A stretch of 64,000 nucleotides of DNA from Ceriagrion tenellum (taxonomy: Eukaryota > Arthropoda > Insecta > Odonata > Coenagrionidae), in the NCBI GenBank assembly GCA_963169105.1, contig OY720637.1, positions 57,620,964 through 57,684,963 on the forward strand, read 5' to 3'. The stretch's first letter is position 1. Each line of letters starts with the position of its first letter. This document shows, in pieces, positions 11,640 through 23,034 of the stretch. The translations under genes and the position numbers were made by a program. The notes under the pieces are model-generated. The model had not been told where the DNA came from and did no database searches. It was given only the letters and a program-made list of their open reading frames with translations.

Positions 11640-12095
11640 ATAATGTATTCTAACGGTAAAGGTAGGTTTTGTTGAATGTCAGAGAATCTCCTCCCGGTCA
11701 TTTACACATTCAGGGGCCTATCTCCCTCTAATATATCCTTTTTCGTCTCTGCATAAGATCTACCCTTCATCATCCCGTCCATTCCTATTCTCTTTCTTCC
11801 CCTACCCCACTTTCCCAATATCCTTCCCTCTATCACACTCTCCAGCAACCCATCACCCTATATTACATCCTTCAGCCATCTATCCAGCCTATCACGGATT
11901 TCATTCAAATGTTTCCTTTCCTCGCCCACCATCTCAAGCACTTCCTCGTTGGTCTTCCTTTCCGTCCACCCAACCTCCATCCTTCTCCACACCCATATCC
12001 TAAATGCCTGCAGCCTATTCTCGTCCACCTTTCTCAGGGTCCACGTTTCTGCCCCATACAACGCTACGCTCCATTTTCTTTCAATGCTAGGCACA
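11640..12095 (-). mobile_element. LINE-C C-terminal tail
   Basis: The minus strand encodes VALYGAETWTLRKVDENRLQ, FRIWVWRRMEVGWTERKTNE and EVLEMVGEERKHLNEIRDRL before a stop after the WLKDVI segment. This is the region following the reverse-transcriptase palm in RTE/Jockey-like non-LTR retrotransposons, where the conserved ALYGAETW block is seen in many arthropod elements. The 3' end matches 272-345. It is one of the clearest coding relics in the window, but it has lost the RT and endonuclease domains and is not functional. Confidence 0.8.
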
Positions 12096-12564
12096 ATTGA
12101 TAAGAGCTCTCTGTTAGGTAGTATGAGTAGAAGGTGGTAATCGAAAATATTCTCGGAAGAAGTAACAATATAACGTTCGTTAAAAATATTAGGCGAGAGA
12201 TGATAGGTATCCCACTACGCAATAAAGATTGGATTCCCTGGTAACACACAAAGTTAGTAGGGTTGGTCACATTACGTGGATAAAATGATTTTGAGTCGGA
12301 CGACGAAATGCATACATGGCAACTGATGCTGGAAGATGGGAGGGTTTGCTAATTCACAAGAGAATGCGGCCAAAAAGATTAGCAAAAAGGTCCTCAAGAA
12401 TAAGCTTGAGACTTTAAGATGCAATTGTCAGAATAAGAATGAGGAGAAAATGGAGAGCATGTGAGGAGTAATGGACGAAGTTGGTACATCGAAGACCACA
12501 AGTTTACATCCTGCAGCCATGCCTCTAAACTCTGCTCACCCGACAAAAAGCTAAGGTAAGTTAA
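12096..12564. other. No gene recognised
   Basis: I see no domain-bearing frame. Part of 12400-12564 may be upstream LINE-C sequence belonging to the copy that follows, since it leads straight into that coding frame, but I could not recognise motifs in it. Confidence 0.25.
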
Positions 12565-13055
12565 CAATATAACACTACTTTCAACCAAAGCAAAAAACAT
12601 AGGCTTAAGGAAAAGATTTGCTGAATGTTATATTTGGAGTGTTGTGCTTTATTGAGCAGAAACATGGACAGTCCGGAGGAAAGTGGATGGATATCAAAAG
12701 AGAAATGAAATGTGGCTTTGGAGAAGAATGGAAATATTAAAATGCAGTTATAAAGTGAACAATGAGGAAGTGCTGGCAAGGATGAGTGAGAAAAAGAATA
12801 TTTTAAGATCAATAAGAAAGAGGAAGGCGAACTGGATGGGACACGTCCTGAAGAAAGATTGCCGCTTGAAAAGAATATTAGAAGGAAAGATCGAGGGAGA
12901 GAGAGGAAGACGAAGAAACAATATGTAGACGGGTATTATGAATGGAAGGAGTTACGAAGAGCTGAGGGACGCATCACAGGATATACGAGCATGGAGGGAG
13001 CAGTTCAGTTGAAACCTGTCCGAGGACAGATTCTCCGTAGGAGAAGAACAATTTA
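12565..13055 (+). mobile_element. LINE-C-like C-terminal tail, plus strand
   Basis: The peptide pieces are AETWTVRRKVDGYQKRNEMW, LWRRMEILKCSYKVNNEEVL, KRKANWMGHVLKKDCRLKRI and LEGKIEGERGRRR. They match the same domain as 11858-12094 but are divergent, so this is a separate subfamily or an older copy. Frames change near 12860 and 12930. A terminal segment near 13000 reads RAEGRITGYTSMEGA. There is no RT core left. Confidence 0.7.
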
Positions 13056-14839
13056 ACAGTGGAACACCGATATGAAGTACACTTCGGATGAGACACGAAA
13101 GCGAAAGACAAAACTGGTAGAAAAAGAAGGAAAAGAACAATGCTTCACGCTTTAGTTCAATGTATATTTTCAAACCATACTCCATCCCATGGCTATTAGA
13201 ATCTTTCCTGCCCCATGCAATCTAAAATTCACCCTTTTGAAACGGCCTTCAACGTCCACTTCAACTTTTTGTTCCGCTATCCCCTTTTCCGGCCTCCAAA
13301 CTCCCTCCAACAACTTCCTTCCTCGAACATGGCTAACAAAATAACAAGCTAGCGGGTTTTTACCTTTTCCTCCAATGAAAGACTTGAGCAGGAAAAAGTA
13401 ATGAAAGCGAAAACTCGTGTTAAACTTGATTATCTCTTGAGGTATTTAAGCCCCACATATTCCGCCACACCCGAATGTCCAGCCACCAAACTTAAACATG
13501 CAAGAACACGTAACTGTGAAGGTTCTAAAATACAAGCCCAAGTTCTACACAACGCCCGACAGCCCTTGATACGACAGCTGTATTTAGCTTCTTAAATCCT
13601 GTCGGTTAGGAAGAAAAATTTGCAACGTTAAAGTACCTTATAAATGGAAATGGAAATAAAAATGAATGAACCCTCTTCCAAACCCACAATCGTAGTAGCG
13701 TTGGTACCATACATTAAAATTTCTCATTCACAAGCTGTTGATTCTAAAAAAAAAAGATGAAGACAAAGATGTATTGCTAACTATCAATAAGAACAAATTC
13801 TTAAGATTATTCTTGAGAAGGAAACGAGACTAAATTTAGCACGAACTTATTTATTGAAAAATTAGAACCTGAACTTATATGGAAAATGAAATGAAAATTT
13901 TAAAATACATGGGAATGTTTATATATGTTTGTAGTACGACCGAGAACGGCGGAAAAATGCTTCCATCAGAAATCCTTTCATTAATAATAGTACGAAATTG
14001 AGATTTTAAAATGAGAACGCTGCCTCGGAGGGTTAACTTGTAAACACTTTTCACTATTATCAGCGGTAGGTTCCGAGAGTTTCCATCAAAATTGAAAGAG
14101 GTAAATCCCTCAAACACTCACACAAGTCATTTGGTGGGAACTCTTTCTCTCTCTGCCCGCAACCGGCAGAAAATGAAAATTTCCTAGTTGCCCAACACGG
14201 TTGAAAAAAAATCTCGGAATGCCTCGACGTGAAAGTTCGTCATTTAAGAGGGCACAAAAAAATTATCCTGTAACAAAACTTCGTCGTTTTTTTCCCTCCC
14301 ACATTCAATGAGAGAAAAATGGTGCATGATATGCAGTTAAGACGTGCCTTCACCCACGTAACTGCGAAACTCCTTTCGAGGGAGGGAATTTCAGAGACAT
14401 TTACTTGCTGAAAACCAGATTACAACATAGGAGCATCCAGATGCAACTGAGAGAAACGTTTATGTCCAAGCGGGAATCAGAAATAAAGGTTCAGAGCGTC
14501 CTCGAACACAACGCAAGAAAAAGACGCGACAATAAATTCGGAATCAGGCCTGAGAATTGTATACAATTAGGCTAAGTGAACGATGAAAACCACAAGAAAG
14601 AATTATCCAACTACCCCGATAGTATAACAGCTGGTAATTCAGTGGATGAATTTTGAGGAAATTTGGCATCTACTCACGGCCAACGAAAATATTTTGGTAC
14701 GATCTGACACGAAAGAGACACGATCGAGACGATCTGTAACATTTTTAAAAAGTATTCTACCGGTTAAGGAAGTAATATGATTTGGTTTTTTCCCGGCGTA
14801 TAATACTAATAGTCTTCTTGAGTTTTCCACCAGGTTAGG
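13056..14839. other. No gene recognised
   Basis: Short frames only. I see no repeat with another copy in the window and no convincing RNA structure. Confidence 0.3.
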
Positions 14840-14847
14840 TAATCGTT

Positions 14848-14893
14848 GGCCGACGTTTCGATGGCGGAGGCAGCCATCGAAAGGTCGGCCAAC
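14848..14893. repeat. Perfect-armed hairpin with CATCGAAA motif
   Basis: GTTGGCCGAC, TTTCGATGGC, a short spacer and then GCCATCGAAA, GTCGGCCAAC form a long hairpin. The TCGAAA and GGCC features resemble the 3' half of the hammerhead-like motifs, but no CTGANGA core is present, so it is probably a remnant of a snap-back copy. Confidence 0.5.
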
Positions 14894-14896
14894 AGT

Positions 14897-14958
14897 TAAA
14901 GTAGGATATTGTTGAATGTCAGAGAATCTCCTCCCGGTCCTCTACACATTCAGGAGCG
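14897..14958 (-). mobile_element. LINE-C 3' end fragment
   Basis: AGTAGGATATTGTTGAATGT and CAGAGAATCTCCTCCCGGTC repeat the 3' end of LINE-C seen at 11645-11705. It is cut off after about 60 bp and abuts a LINE-A copy. Confidence 0.7.
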
Positions 14959-14982
14959 CAGGACCAATTCATTCACATCTAT

Positions 14983-15515
14983 TTTCTACATCTACGTAAT
15001 ACCCTGTGAGCCGCCGCCAGGGCGTGTGGCAGGGGGTGTTAGGTCACCAGCCTTGTAAAGATGCAAGTTTTTGGGAGATGAAATGGTGAGATGTATTATA
15101 GGAGTGTATTAAGAGGAGCTCAGTTTTTTTGTGGTCACTTATTGTGCGCGGAAATAACGAGTTTTTGTACCTATATGTTCGGCAGCGTATCTCTCTTATT
15201 TTGTCGCATCTGTCAGACCTAGAGACGTACTGAGGAGTCATGATAATATTCTTTGTGTCCCTCTGAAAAATATCAGTTCTGAATTTCTCAAGCAACCTAA
15301 GCCTAGCGTGTAGCCTTCAAGTCTCTAGGGGCTCCCACCTTAATCCCTCTAAAAGTTGTGAGACACTATATGTTCGCTTGTAGGAGCTTTTAACGAAGCG
15401 TGCTGCATTTCATTGTATTGCATTAATTTTTTTGGTTAAATCTTTATGGCCATGGTCCCAAATGCTCGCGGCGTATTCGAGGAGTGGCATAACTAGAGCA
15501 AATAGTAACATAATC
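14983..15515 (-). mobile_element. LINE-A tail with end of RT region
   Basis: From the 3' TACATCTACG tail inward, this copy covers the 3' UTR, the KIREI-RC-YRYKNSLFPRTISD stretch, EKFRTDIFQRDTKN, and reaches the block encoding LEYAASIW-like residues near 15466-15485, where AGTGGCATAACTAGAG follows. The frame is broken in several places. It is one of the longer LINE-A tails here, but the RT catalytic region is missing. Confidence 0.8.
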
Positions 15516-16584
15516 CATATACCTGCCAGCTAAAAGTTAAATTCCAATTAGGAATGGCTTTCTTTTGATTATTTCTTTCCGATTCGGCAGGAAGCTGCTT
15601 TCTTGCAGAAAATGAAACGAAGGCCCCCGTCTCCGTATGTGAGACAGCGATTTTTCATTTTCGTTTTATTTTTCTCTCAACGTCTTCTTTCCTCGCTTTC
15701 TTTCGGTCGTAGCATCACGCCTCTGGTGCATCCGCTGAATCAGCGGCGGTGAAAATGTCCGTGGTGTGCTTTCTTCATATCTCATCTTGCGGTCACACCC
15801 ATTCCCCGTCCATGACATACGTCTCCATATTCCAGTTTCTCTCTGGGGACAGTCTCAACCCGGCTGCTCCATCTGCACTCTCCTGCGCGCCGGTCAAGAA
15901 CTTTTACCAGGGCTCGACGCTCGACATTTTTATGAATGCGCGCCTGTCCTCAAATATACCGTGAAGCATAAAGGAATGATTTTTATGGGCCCCGTGTGCG
16001 TACCCTGCGGAATGTCATGCCAACTTGATACTTCTGTCGGAACTTTTCTATTTCCGTTTACCCTTCCGTCATCTCCTCGGCCGCTCCTAGGCTCTCGAGC
16101 ATCCATATCACTTACAAAAGGTCGCCCTAACATGGAAACTTTCGCTCTACTGGCCATGTGAGAGCTTAATAATAAACGCTAGCTTAAAGTGCTTCGACCC
16201 CGGAGAAACCACCCTTTTCTCATCCGGAACGTATCTTTCAACCGTGACTTTAAGTTAAGTTTGACTCATGGTCGTATGAATTTGTGGATAAAATGAGAGT
16301 CAAGGTTTGTGGTCGTTTCGTGGCATTTCTAGCAAATAATCAGGAGTGACTTTCTGTTGCTATCCAGGGAGCTTCGAGTTGCCCCGTCACTCTTTTCATA
16401 GATATCTGCACGTAACCGTGAAAGACCTCTTACAAGGGTGTGGACAGGTTGTAAAACCTCACCAGGTTTCGTAAATTAGATGTAAAGGTCTGCCATTCAT
16501 TCATGATTCTGCTATTCTGACATGCATTTCGTAAATGTTACGGTAAGATCTGATATTTAATTTTTTACTCGTAGTTATGGTCAT
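15516..16584. other. No gene recognised
   Basis: Frames at 15749-16161 overlap on both strands and show no domain. This segment is slightly richer in GC near 15870-16140. Confidence 0.3.
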
Positions 16585-16676
16585 AAAATTTGGGACCTTC
16601 ATTTTCTCGTACAATCCATGATACATTCTCGTACATTCGTTTTTGCAATAAAATATACCGTGTAAATCGGCCTTAA
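16585..16676. mobile_element. Tourist-like MITE fragment (right end)
   Basis: TACATTCGTTTTTGCAATAA, then ACCGTGTAAATCGGCCTTAA matches the right end of the element at 40380-40582. The left half is missing. Confidence 0.65.
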
Positions 16677-17464
16677 CATTTTCGCCCATCGATAAGTTCT
16701 CCACATTTTACTGTCATAAAATTTTAAATACTTGGAATTGCACAGAGATTGTTAAACCTTCGGGAAAAAAATATTGTAAAAACAATTGGGTGTTTTTAGA
16801 AAATTGATACGAAGACTCCGGCGACCAAGGTCTATTCCCCATTCCGGTCTCCTGCTGCCCCCTGGCGAGTCACGAACACCCCAGTATTCGCTTCACTCAA
16901 TCAGGAGGTATCTCACGCTCGGTGGGGAGTCAAATTGGTCTCAGTGTGATGCTATTTTCTATTTAGCAAATAGAAGTTTCAATTAAAGGACCCAGATCTT
17001 TAAGAATTTCAGCTTTCCAAATATCTTGATGACACTTCGAAACACTTCTTTCCTTGGCACCGAGTCTTTTCGATTTGTATGCCAGTCAAGAATGCACCAA
17101 GGAACAATCCACAGAGAGTAAACATATGCCGAGTAAGGGATGCAATCCCATATCCACCAAAATCACCACGAGTGTTTTAAAAGAATGAGGATACTCAAGC
17201 GGCACCTGGCAGATTGAGCACAAAGCGCGACATCATGAGATCCGGTTCCCTATCCTAGTAGTGGGGAATGATATTTTCGTTGTGGATTTCCCCCTGTTAA
17301 TACATCTCCACAGCGGTTGACATTCGTACAAGTAACTCAGGTCTTTCACCGCAGAACTATAGGATATTTGGGTAAAGCACGAAACAAAAACAGCGGTAAA
17401 ATTTTTTTAAAGGTAAAAAATCAACAATGCTATTATTAACTTAATTTTCAGTCTATTGAATTTT
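16677..17464. other. No gene recognised
   Basis: I see no coding frame with a domain and no recognisable repeat. Confidence 0.3.
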
Positions 17465-18045
17465 TTAAGGTAGTTTGAGCGAGATAGTTTCCTAGTCATA
17501 ATGGAGACTGTATTCGAATTACACGTTTTCATTACAGCAGCTGTAGGGAGCATGAATTAATTATTTCGTTATAAATGGTGCAGTAATATAATTTTATACG
17601 ACTGAAATTCTAATAAATGAAATAAAAAATCTATATAAGTCGTTAACTTGACTCATTTTTTCACGCCGTACGTTTAAAACTCCTTCACAACGGAAGGTTT
17701 TTTGTGATTCGGAAAAAATTTCTGCGGTGACAATGTGATTTATTTAAAAAAATGGTTGAGAAAGCATACAAACTTGAATCTATTAGTTTTTTAACGACAA
17801 TTAGTTGTCATAAATTCCTCAATTTCGAATTAAGATCTCTCTGGAGTGCATACGCGTACCATTTCCCATGCGAAAATAGCTGCAAGTTTTTGGCAAATAC
17901 CTCGGAAAGTAGAACTGTGAGTGCTGTAAGCAGAACGTAATGCGGTGAGGGGCTGATATTTTGGAAGACTAAGATATTTTTCATTAAAATGAGACTGAAT
18001 AAATAGATTTCTAGGTGAAATGATATTTCGCTCAAACAACCCTAA
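17465..18045 (+). mobile_element. MITE family M, full length
   Basis: This 581-bp copy has both ends: TTAAGGTAGTTTGAGCGA at the left and TCGCTCAAACAACCCTAA at the right. It carries the family block TTGACTCATTTTTTCACGCC and the AACTCCTTCA block. It serves as the length standard for the family. It is non-coding. I could not define a target duplication with confidence because the ends themselves are TTAA-like. Confidence 0.8.
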
Positions 18046-19435
18046 ATAAAATTATTGCTCTCGTTAGCACTGATAACATATCTTTTTGAAAGCGCGTCCT
18101 TCCACCAAACCTTCAGCCGGCTTTGTCGGGTAAGGAAATTCCTGTTTCGTCGAACGATAACAATGTTATGGCGGACATTTTTCCTTTGGAAGGAATGATA
18201 AAAGCAATACGAGAATTGCGCTGGATATAACTAGGTTCTCATTGTGTCAACACCGCATGAGGAAGTAATTATCTAAGAGGTTACCGTCCGAAATTATTCT
18301 CATGTATCCTCAGCGGTCGCATCTCAAAAGAGAAAATGGATGGGTCAGAAAGTGAAAGGTATATATAATCCTGCCCTTCATAACACTGTGTGATGAGTCA
18401 ATTGTAGTACACCCGGTAGAACTCGGAGGAAGATTATAAATAGAATAATTCAAGAGAGGCACTCATCCAACTATCACGAGAAAATAATTGAATTTTCATT
18501 GAATGCGAAGGCCGAGCAAACATAGAATTATTCACGCCAAGCAGCTATCACACCATCATGAGGAAATGATGTCTCGCCTATTCTTGAATCGATTAAAAAG
18601 CGTGAATACTTGAATTCCAGGAGGCAATTCTCAATACGATTATCATCGATGGAATAATTCACGCGGTATGATTAGCTGGTTCGGTGATTTAAATACGAGG
18701 GAGTGGATAATGCCGATAAGAGTTGAATTCGATTAGAGAAATCCCCTTACGCCTGATTCAGCAGTATGAGAGACGTTTATCGCATATCTAAGGTACAAGC
18801 ATGGAGCAGATTTGTTCGAAGATCAATAGGAAGAGGATGGAGCTAATACTGTCTTCCGGGTTCCTTTAAATTAGAGAAATCTTTTGAGCTCACAAACCTT
18901 GAAGATTACCTCCAAAAGTGGTGCCATGGTCATTTCTTTAAACTTGGGCAGGGACGACAAATGTTAACTTAACGTAATCTCAATCAAATGATCTTTTTCC
19001 TCAATTTTTGCCCATGTTGGTTTGCACCTTTTTTTATCATTTATTTTTCTTATTCTTGGAAATGCACAGACATCAGTATATTTATGGAAACCACAATCGC
19101 TAACGGCCAATATAATTGTTAGTCCATTCTCCACCGTGTTCCTTTAAAAAAACTATGCGAGATGTCAAGCATGGAAATAAACATTCCCAGGACCGTGAAG
19201 TGTAAATAATAACAATTAATAGCACGCACTTGTCACGTACGTGCTATGTAAGATATCTAAAAATTACTACAAAATAGCGTCCCGAGTATCTATTTATGTT
19301 TAAATACAAGACAAAGTATTTAGAGAATGAAGTAAACACCTTGTGACCTTAATAAAATTAATGCCGTAATGATTTAATTAAATCAAACAACCGGAGAATC
19401 ACAAGTTAAACACAGCAACACTATAAGTCCCTGTA
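18046..19435. other. No gene recognised
   Basis: AT-rich sequence without recognisable frames or repeat copies. Confidence 0.3.
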
Positions 19436-19614
19436 GACATAATTAATGGTGACTTTTACTAACCCACAGAATTAAAAACACAAAAACCTGACCCGGGTTT
19501 CAATACAATAGTATCATCAGTATATCAGAGACCCAATGAAGATACTAATGTATCGAACCCCGGGTCGTGTTTTTAATTCTGGGGTTTAGTAAAAGTTACC
19601 TTTAATAATGACTA
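19436..19614. repeat. Snap-back repeat with hammerhead-like cores
   Basis: Arms at about 19438-19500 and 19556-19612 are inverted copies (ATTAATGGTGACTTTTACTA and the TAGTAAAAGTTACCTTTAAT answer). The centre holds CTGATGA on the minus strand (rc of 19514-19520) with TTGAAACCCGGGTC, and a plus-strand ATGAAGA..ATCGAACCCCGGGTC half. The GAAACCCGGGTC block also occurs at 1087-1180 and 32489-32530. One half keeps the canonical CTGATGA, the other has lost its C and one A of GAAA. Confidence 0.6.
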
Positions 19615-21261
19615 TAGAAATATACCACAAAATTAACAAAGATACTGTCTTATTCGTAATAAATTTCTGCTTAGAGTATAACATAAAACAGAATCCCAAT
19701 CGGATAAGAAGTATCATAAGTGTCTACCGAATATAGTAGCTTTTGAAAGATTTTTCCGTGAACAATTCTATCCGAGATTTCACCGCGCCAAGAGTTGTGG
19801 GAGCAAGAAGGCAAGTCAAGTCAAAATACGTTTATTTCCACACTCAAACAACAATACGAGGTAACAAATAACAAAAACTAGTGTGGACCCCGTTTTAGGC
19901 TGGCGCCTTTTCAGGGTATAATAAGTTTACTGGAATTTAACATCAGTGGTGCGGGAAGATATTGGCCCGGCATTCGCCCTAGTACGGTGGAAATCTGTAA
20001 AACGGCCGTCAGGCCACCAAACTTAACAAAACACAAGCAAGACAAAAACAGACAAACACTAACACATGAGAAATTAATAACTAACAATATGTAAAATTTT
20101 AAGCGAGCAACATAGATAAACTTTCAGTTCATAACACTAGATATATGCCTCTGTTGATATATACATGCCCTCTTGTGATAAATAAATGCCTAAAAGACAC
20201 TGACACTGGACTGCAGACCGACATATATACTTTGGAAGCGGAATCATGCCTTCCTCTGTTCGAGGAAAACACGACCCGCAGATGTATCATTAGGATTTAT
20301 GTGGCGGAAGCTGAATAAAAGTCACATTTAACAAGGACGGCGAGCGGGCAGCACACAAGCGTCGGTGCTTCCATCCGGCCGTGACGGAGGCTTAGGGAGC
20401 TCGAGCGATGGCATCGTCGTGCGGGCGGGCATTGGGAGGGAGAAAGCGTAGGACGGTTAGTGGGTTAATAACGCCGCAATTGAGAATGAGATGCCACCGG
20501 CCAAGACGAGAAGACGGAACGGCTGCCGAGCCAGATATTAGGAGAGGGATACGGGACATCGTGCTGGCTTGGGAAGGGGAGGGAGGCATGAGACAGAAAG
20601 AATATGGCCCGGCCGAACCGAGGGAAAAAGCTTTTGCGTGGTTCGTGAGCTCCCGTTTGGCTACGCTGAAAAAAAAATATGCCGGTAGGTAGGCGAAGCC
20701 AATTTTCCGCACATCATATAAATTTACACTCGCCTACATATACACGCTAGGCTGCGAACATTCGGACGGAATGAGTTTCAAGACTTTGACGAGAAGATTT
20801 TATTATCCTCGCACCACAGTCGTAGGATGAACAAAGGGGAAAAAATAAGAGAGATGCACGGTCGGGCAGAATAATATACTTACTAGGGCGCGTTTCATTC
20901 GCTCTAGTGCGGTGCTCACTAAGCTATACAACAGCCCACTCCCAACTAATTCGTATCCGACCCAGCCCGACAGGCCGCACACTTAAGCACAGATCGAGAG
21001 CAGAGGTGATGTGCGTTAAAACCAAAAGAACGTCGAAAATCGCAATCACGTTTCTTGCTTATGTATTTAATTACGCTGTGGTAAATACAAGCGAGTTAAA
21101 TTCGCATTTCGATCAAATTCTACAACCATACACAAAACGTTCAGCCAATTCCTTCGTGAACCCAAAGAATGCTAACTACAGGCAAGTTACCAAACTTTTC
21201 GCCCACGTACAGTCACTTCATAAATTATCGCGACACACTATGCTTAGCGGTTTGTATAGGT
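19615..21261. other. No gene recognised; possible retroelement 3' end
   Basis: Near 19810-19840 the minus strand reads AATAAACGTATTTTGACTTG, which looks like the 3' end of a retroelement with a TTGACTTGAC tail, but there is no second copy here. A GC-rich patch with overlapping frames on both strands lies at 20340-20700. No domain is recognisable. Confidence 0.25.
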
Positions 21262-21425
21262 CGGCTTTCGAAGCTGGAAGCACGTTGGCTATCCTGAGCC
21301 ATATCTGTCGACTATGAGCTTCTCCAGGTACAGTATGATATTTATTGAAATTCAAGAGGGACACAGCCACCAGAGATAGTTCAGGATAGCCAACGAATTT
21401 CGAGCTTCGACATCCGAAGCTTGTG
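21262..21425. repeat. Imperfect inverted repeat
   Basis: CGTTGGCTATCCTGAGC near 21282 is mirrored by GTTCAGGATAGCCAACG near 21380, with further pairing of TTTCGAAGCTGG against CGAGCTTCGACATCCGAAGC. The spacer is about 80 bp and contains GGTACAGTATGATATTTATTG. The shape recalls the snap-back elements elsewhere in the window, but no hammerhead core is visible. Confidence 0.55.
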
Positions 21426-21861
21426 TACACGAATCGATATGCGCTAACTTCAACACCTTAAATTAAAAGCTCCCAATATAATCGATCCTTCTCATGAAAC
21501 AAATATTTCAATTAAAGAGCAAAGCAAACATTACAAACGTCAATAAAATGTATGCGAACCTAATTATTGCGGATCAGTTGCGTTAACTTATTTTTCGAGA
21601 AGAAAAATAAGGATCTCAAGTGCAAGCTTATCAGTGTAATAATTAGTCAGTGCAGTCAGAACTTAAAAAAGTCAGAAGGGAGCTAAATGATCACGTTGGT
21701 GTAATAGTTCAATTACGCCCATTCGAACATTTCTAGAAAGTTTTCATTTCACTAGCTATCTTTTTGTTCCTTTTAATATCAATAGTAATGGCATATTTTT
21801 CAATTTCTCCTGAATGGAAGGTTCTGCTCCAAAACAAAGTTTGATTATATCTTCATTATAT

Positions 21862-22140
21862 ACATCTACATACTACCCTGCGAGCCGCCGCATGGGCGTG
21901 TGGCAGGGGGGTTTTAAGACACCAGCCGTGTAAAGATGTAAGGTTTTGGGAGGTTAAATGGTGACGTGTATAATGGGAGTGTATACAGTGGTGCTAATTT
22001 GTGGTCGCTCATTGTACGCGGAAAGAACGAATTTTTGTACCCATCTGTTCGGCAGTGTATCTCTCTTATTCTGTCGCTTCTGTCAGGCCTAGATATGTAG
22101 TGAGGTGTCATGATAATATTCTGTGTCGCTCTGAAACATA
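21862..22140 (-). mobile_element. LINE-A 3' end, truncated
   Basis: TACATCTACATACTACCCTG and the GAGCCGCCGCATGGGCGTG block begin a minus-strand copy running through the REIHCRTDGYKNSFFPRTMS coding end to about 22138, where it meets unrelated plus-strand sequence. Confidence 0.8.
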
Positions 22141-22600
22141 ACGAAGCGTAGCGTTGCGCGGTTCGGAAACTTGGGTCTGAGCGGAAAGAAGATTCGCATA
22201 GATGTGAAGCTTAAGTGGCGTGGGAGTAAAAAATAATACAGAGAGCAAGAGTTGGATAGTTAGAAAGACAAACAAGTAAGAGTTCGAGATGGAGGAACAG
22301 AATATAAAGTCGGGGGCAGAGATTTGGAGAAGGCAGCGAAGGTGGATGGAGGATAAGGATATCAGTATGTGTCTCACACACGGAGAATTAGAGTAGATAT
22401 CCCAACAGGGAGTGGAAGGAGGGCAGTAAACGACTTTCCAGCGCCGCTTCGACTGTCTCTGGCGGTCCCACAGCATGCCAGGACGTAATCGGGAGAGAAG
22501 GGGAGCACCCGCATCTGTCGTGGATGACTCCCGCCTCTTCCAACCATCTCCTTCCTCCCGCACACTCTCTCAAATATGATAAAAAAGAGCATGGACGACG
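22140..22600 (+). mobile_element. Possible divergent LINE-C tail
   Basis: GAAGCGTAGCGTTGCGCGGT at 22142 matches the block GGAGCGTAGCGTTGTATG that encodes the ALYGAETW motif in other LINE-C copies. The following 100-200 bp keep a purine-rich character with AGAAGGCAGCGAAGGTGGAT, but I could not follow a frame. From about 22400 the sequence is GC-rich and overlapping frames on both strands show no domain. Confidence 0.35.
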
Positions 22601-23034
22601 AGAGAGCGACCGTCCTCAGTGGCCTCTTTGGACCGCGTCCCGCGTGAACTCCATCGGGGTCACCGCCTCCGATCCATCCGGCGACGGCGACGAACAGAGA
22701 TTTATTTTCATGAACGGAGAAGCCTCATCACTAATACATACGCGCATGAATGAGAGATAGGAACGTATCAACGAAAAAATAAAATCCTTCGTAAGAGATC
22801 GTCGGAGATGCTCTGTGGACGACCTTAGTGATGAAAAAGAAGACTGTTGCCCTAAACCCGGTCACGGCAGATCACTGAGGTAGATGGAGAGGGCATTACG
22901 TCTTCAAACTGTACCATGACAGCCATAATAACAACCATATTGTTTAGCCCTACTCTATTCTTACTTTCCTTCGAACAGCAAGACGGAATCGCCTAATTAG
23001 CAAACTTATAGAGAGAATATCCACCATCTGATAT
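22601..23034. other. No gene recognised
   Basis: No recognisable frame or repeat apart from the start of the LINE-A copy that follows. Confidence 0.3.

Noticed and set aside
14848..14893. Hammerhead ribozyme
   Set aside because: It has TCGAAA and strong hairpin arms but no CTGANGA core or cleavage-site arrangement.
17465..18045. TTAA target duplication for MITE family M (piggyBac-like)
   Set aside because: The left flank reads TTAA but the right ends read CCCTAAAT or CCATAAG, so the TAA is better seen as part of the element's own end.
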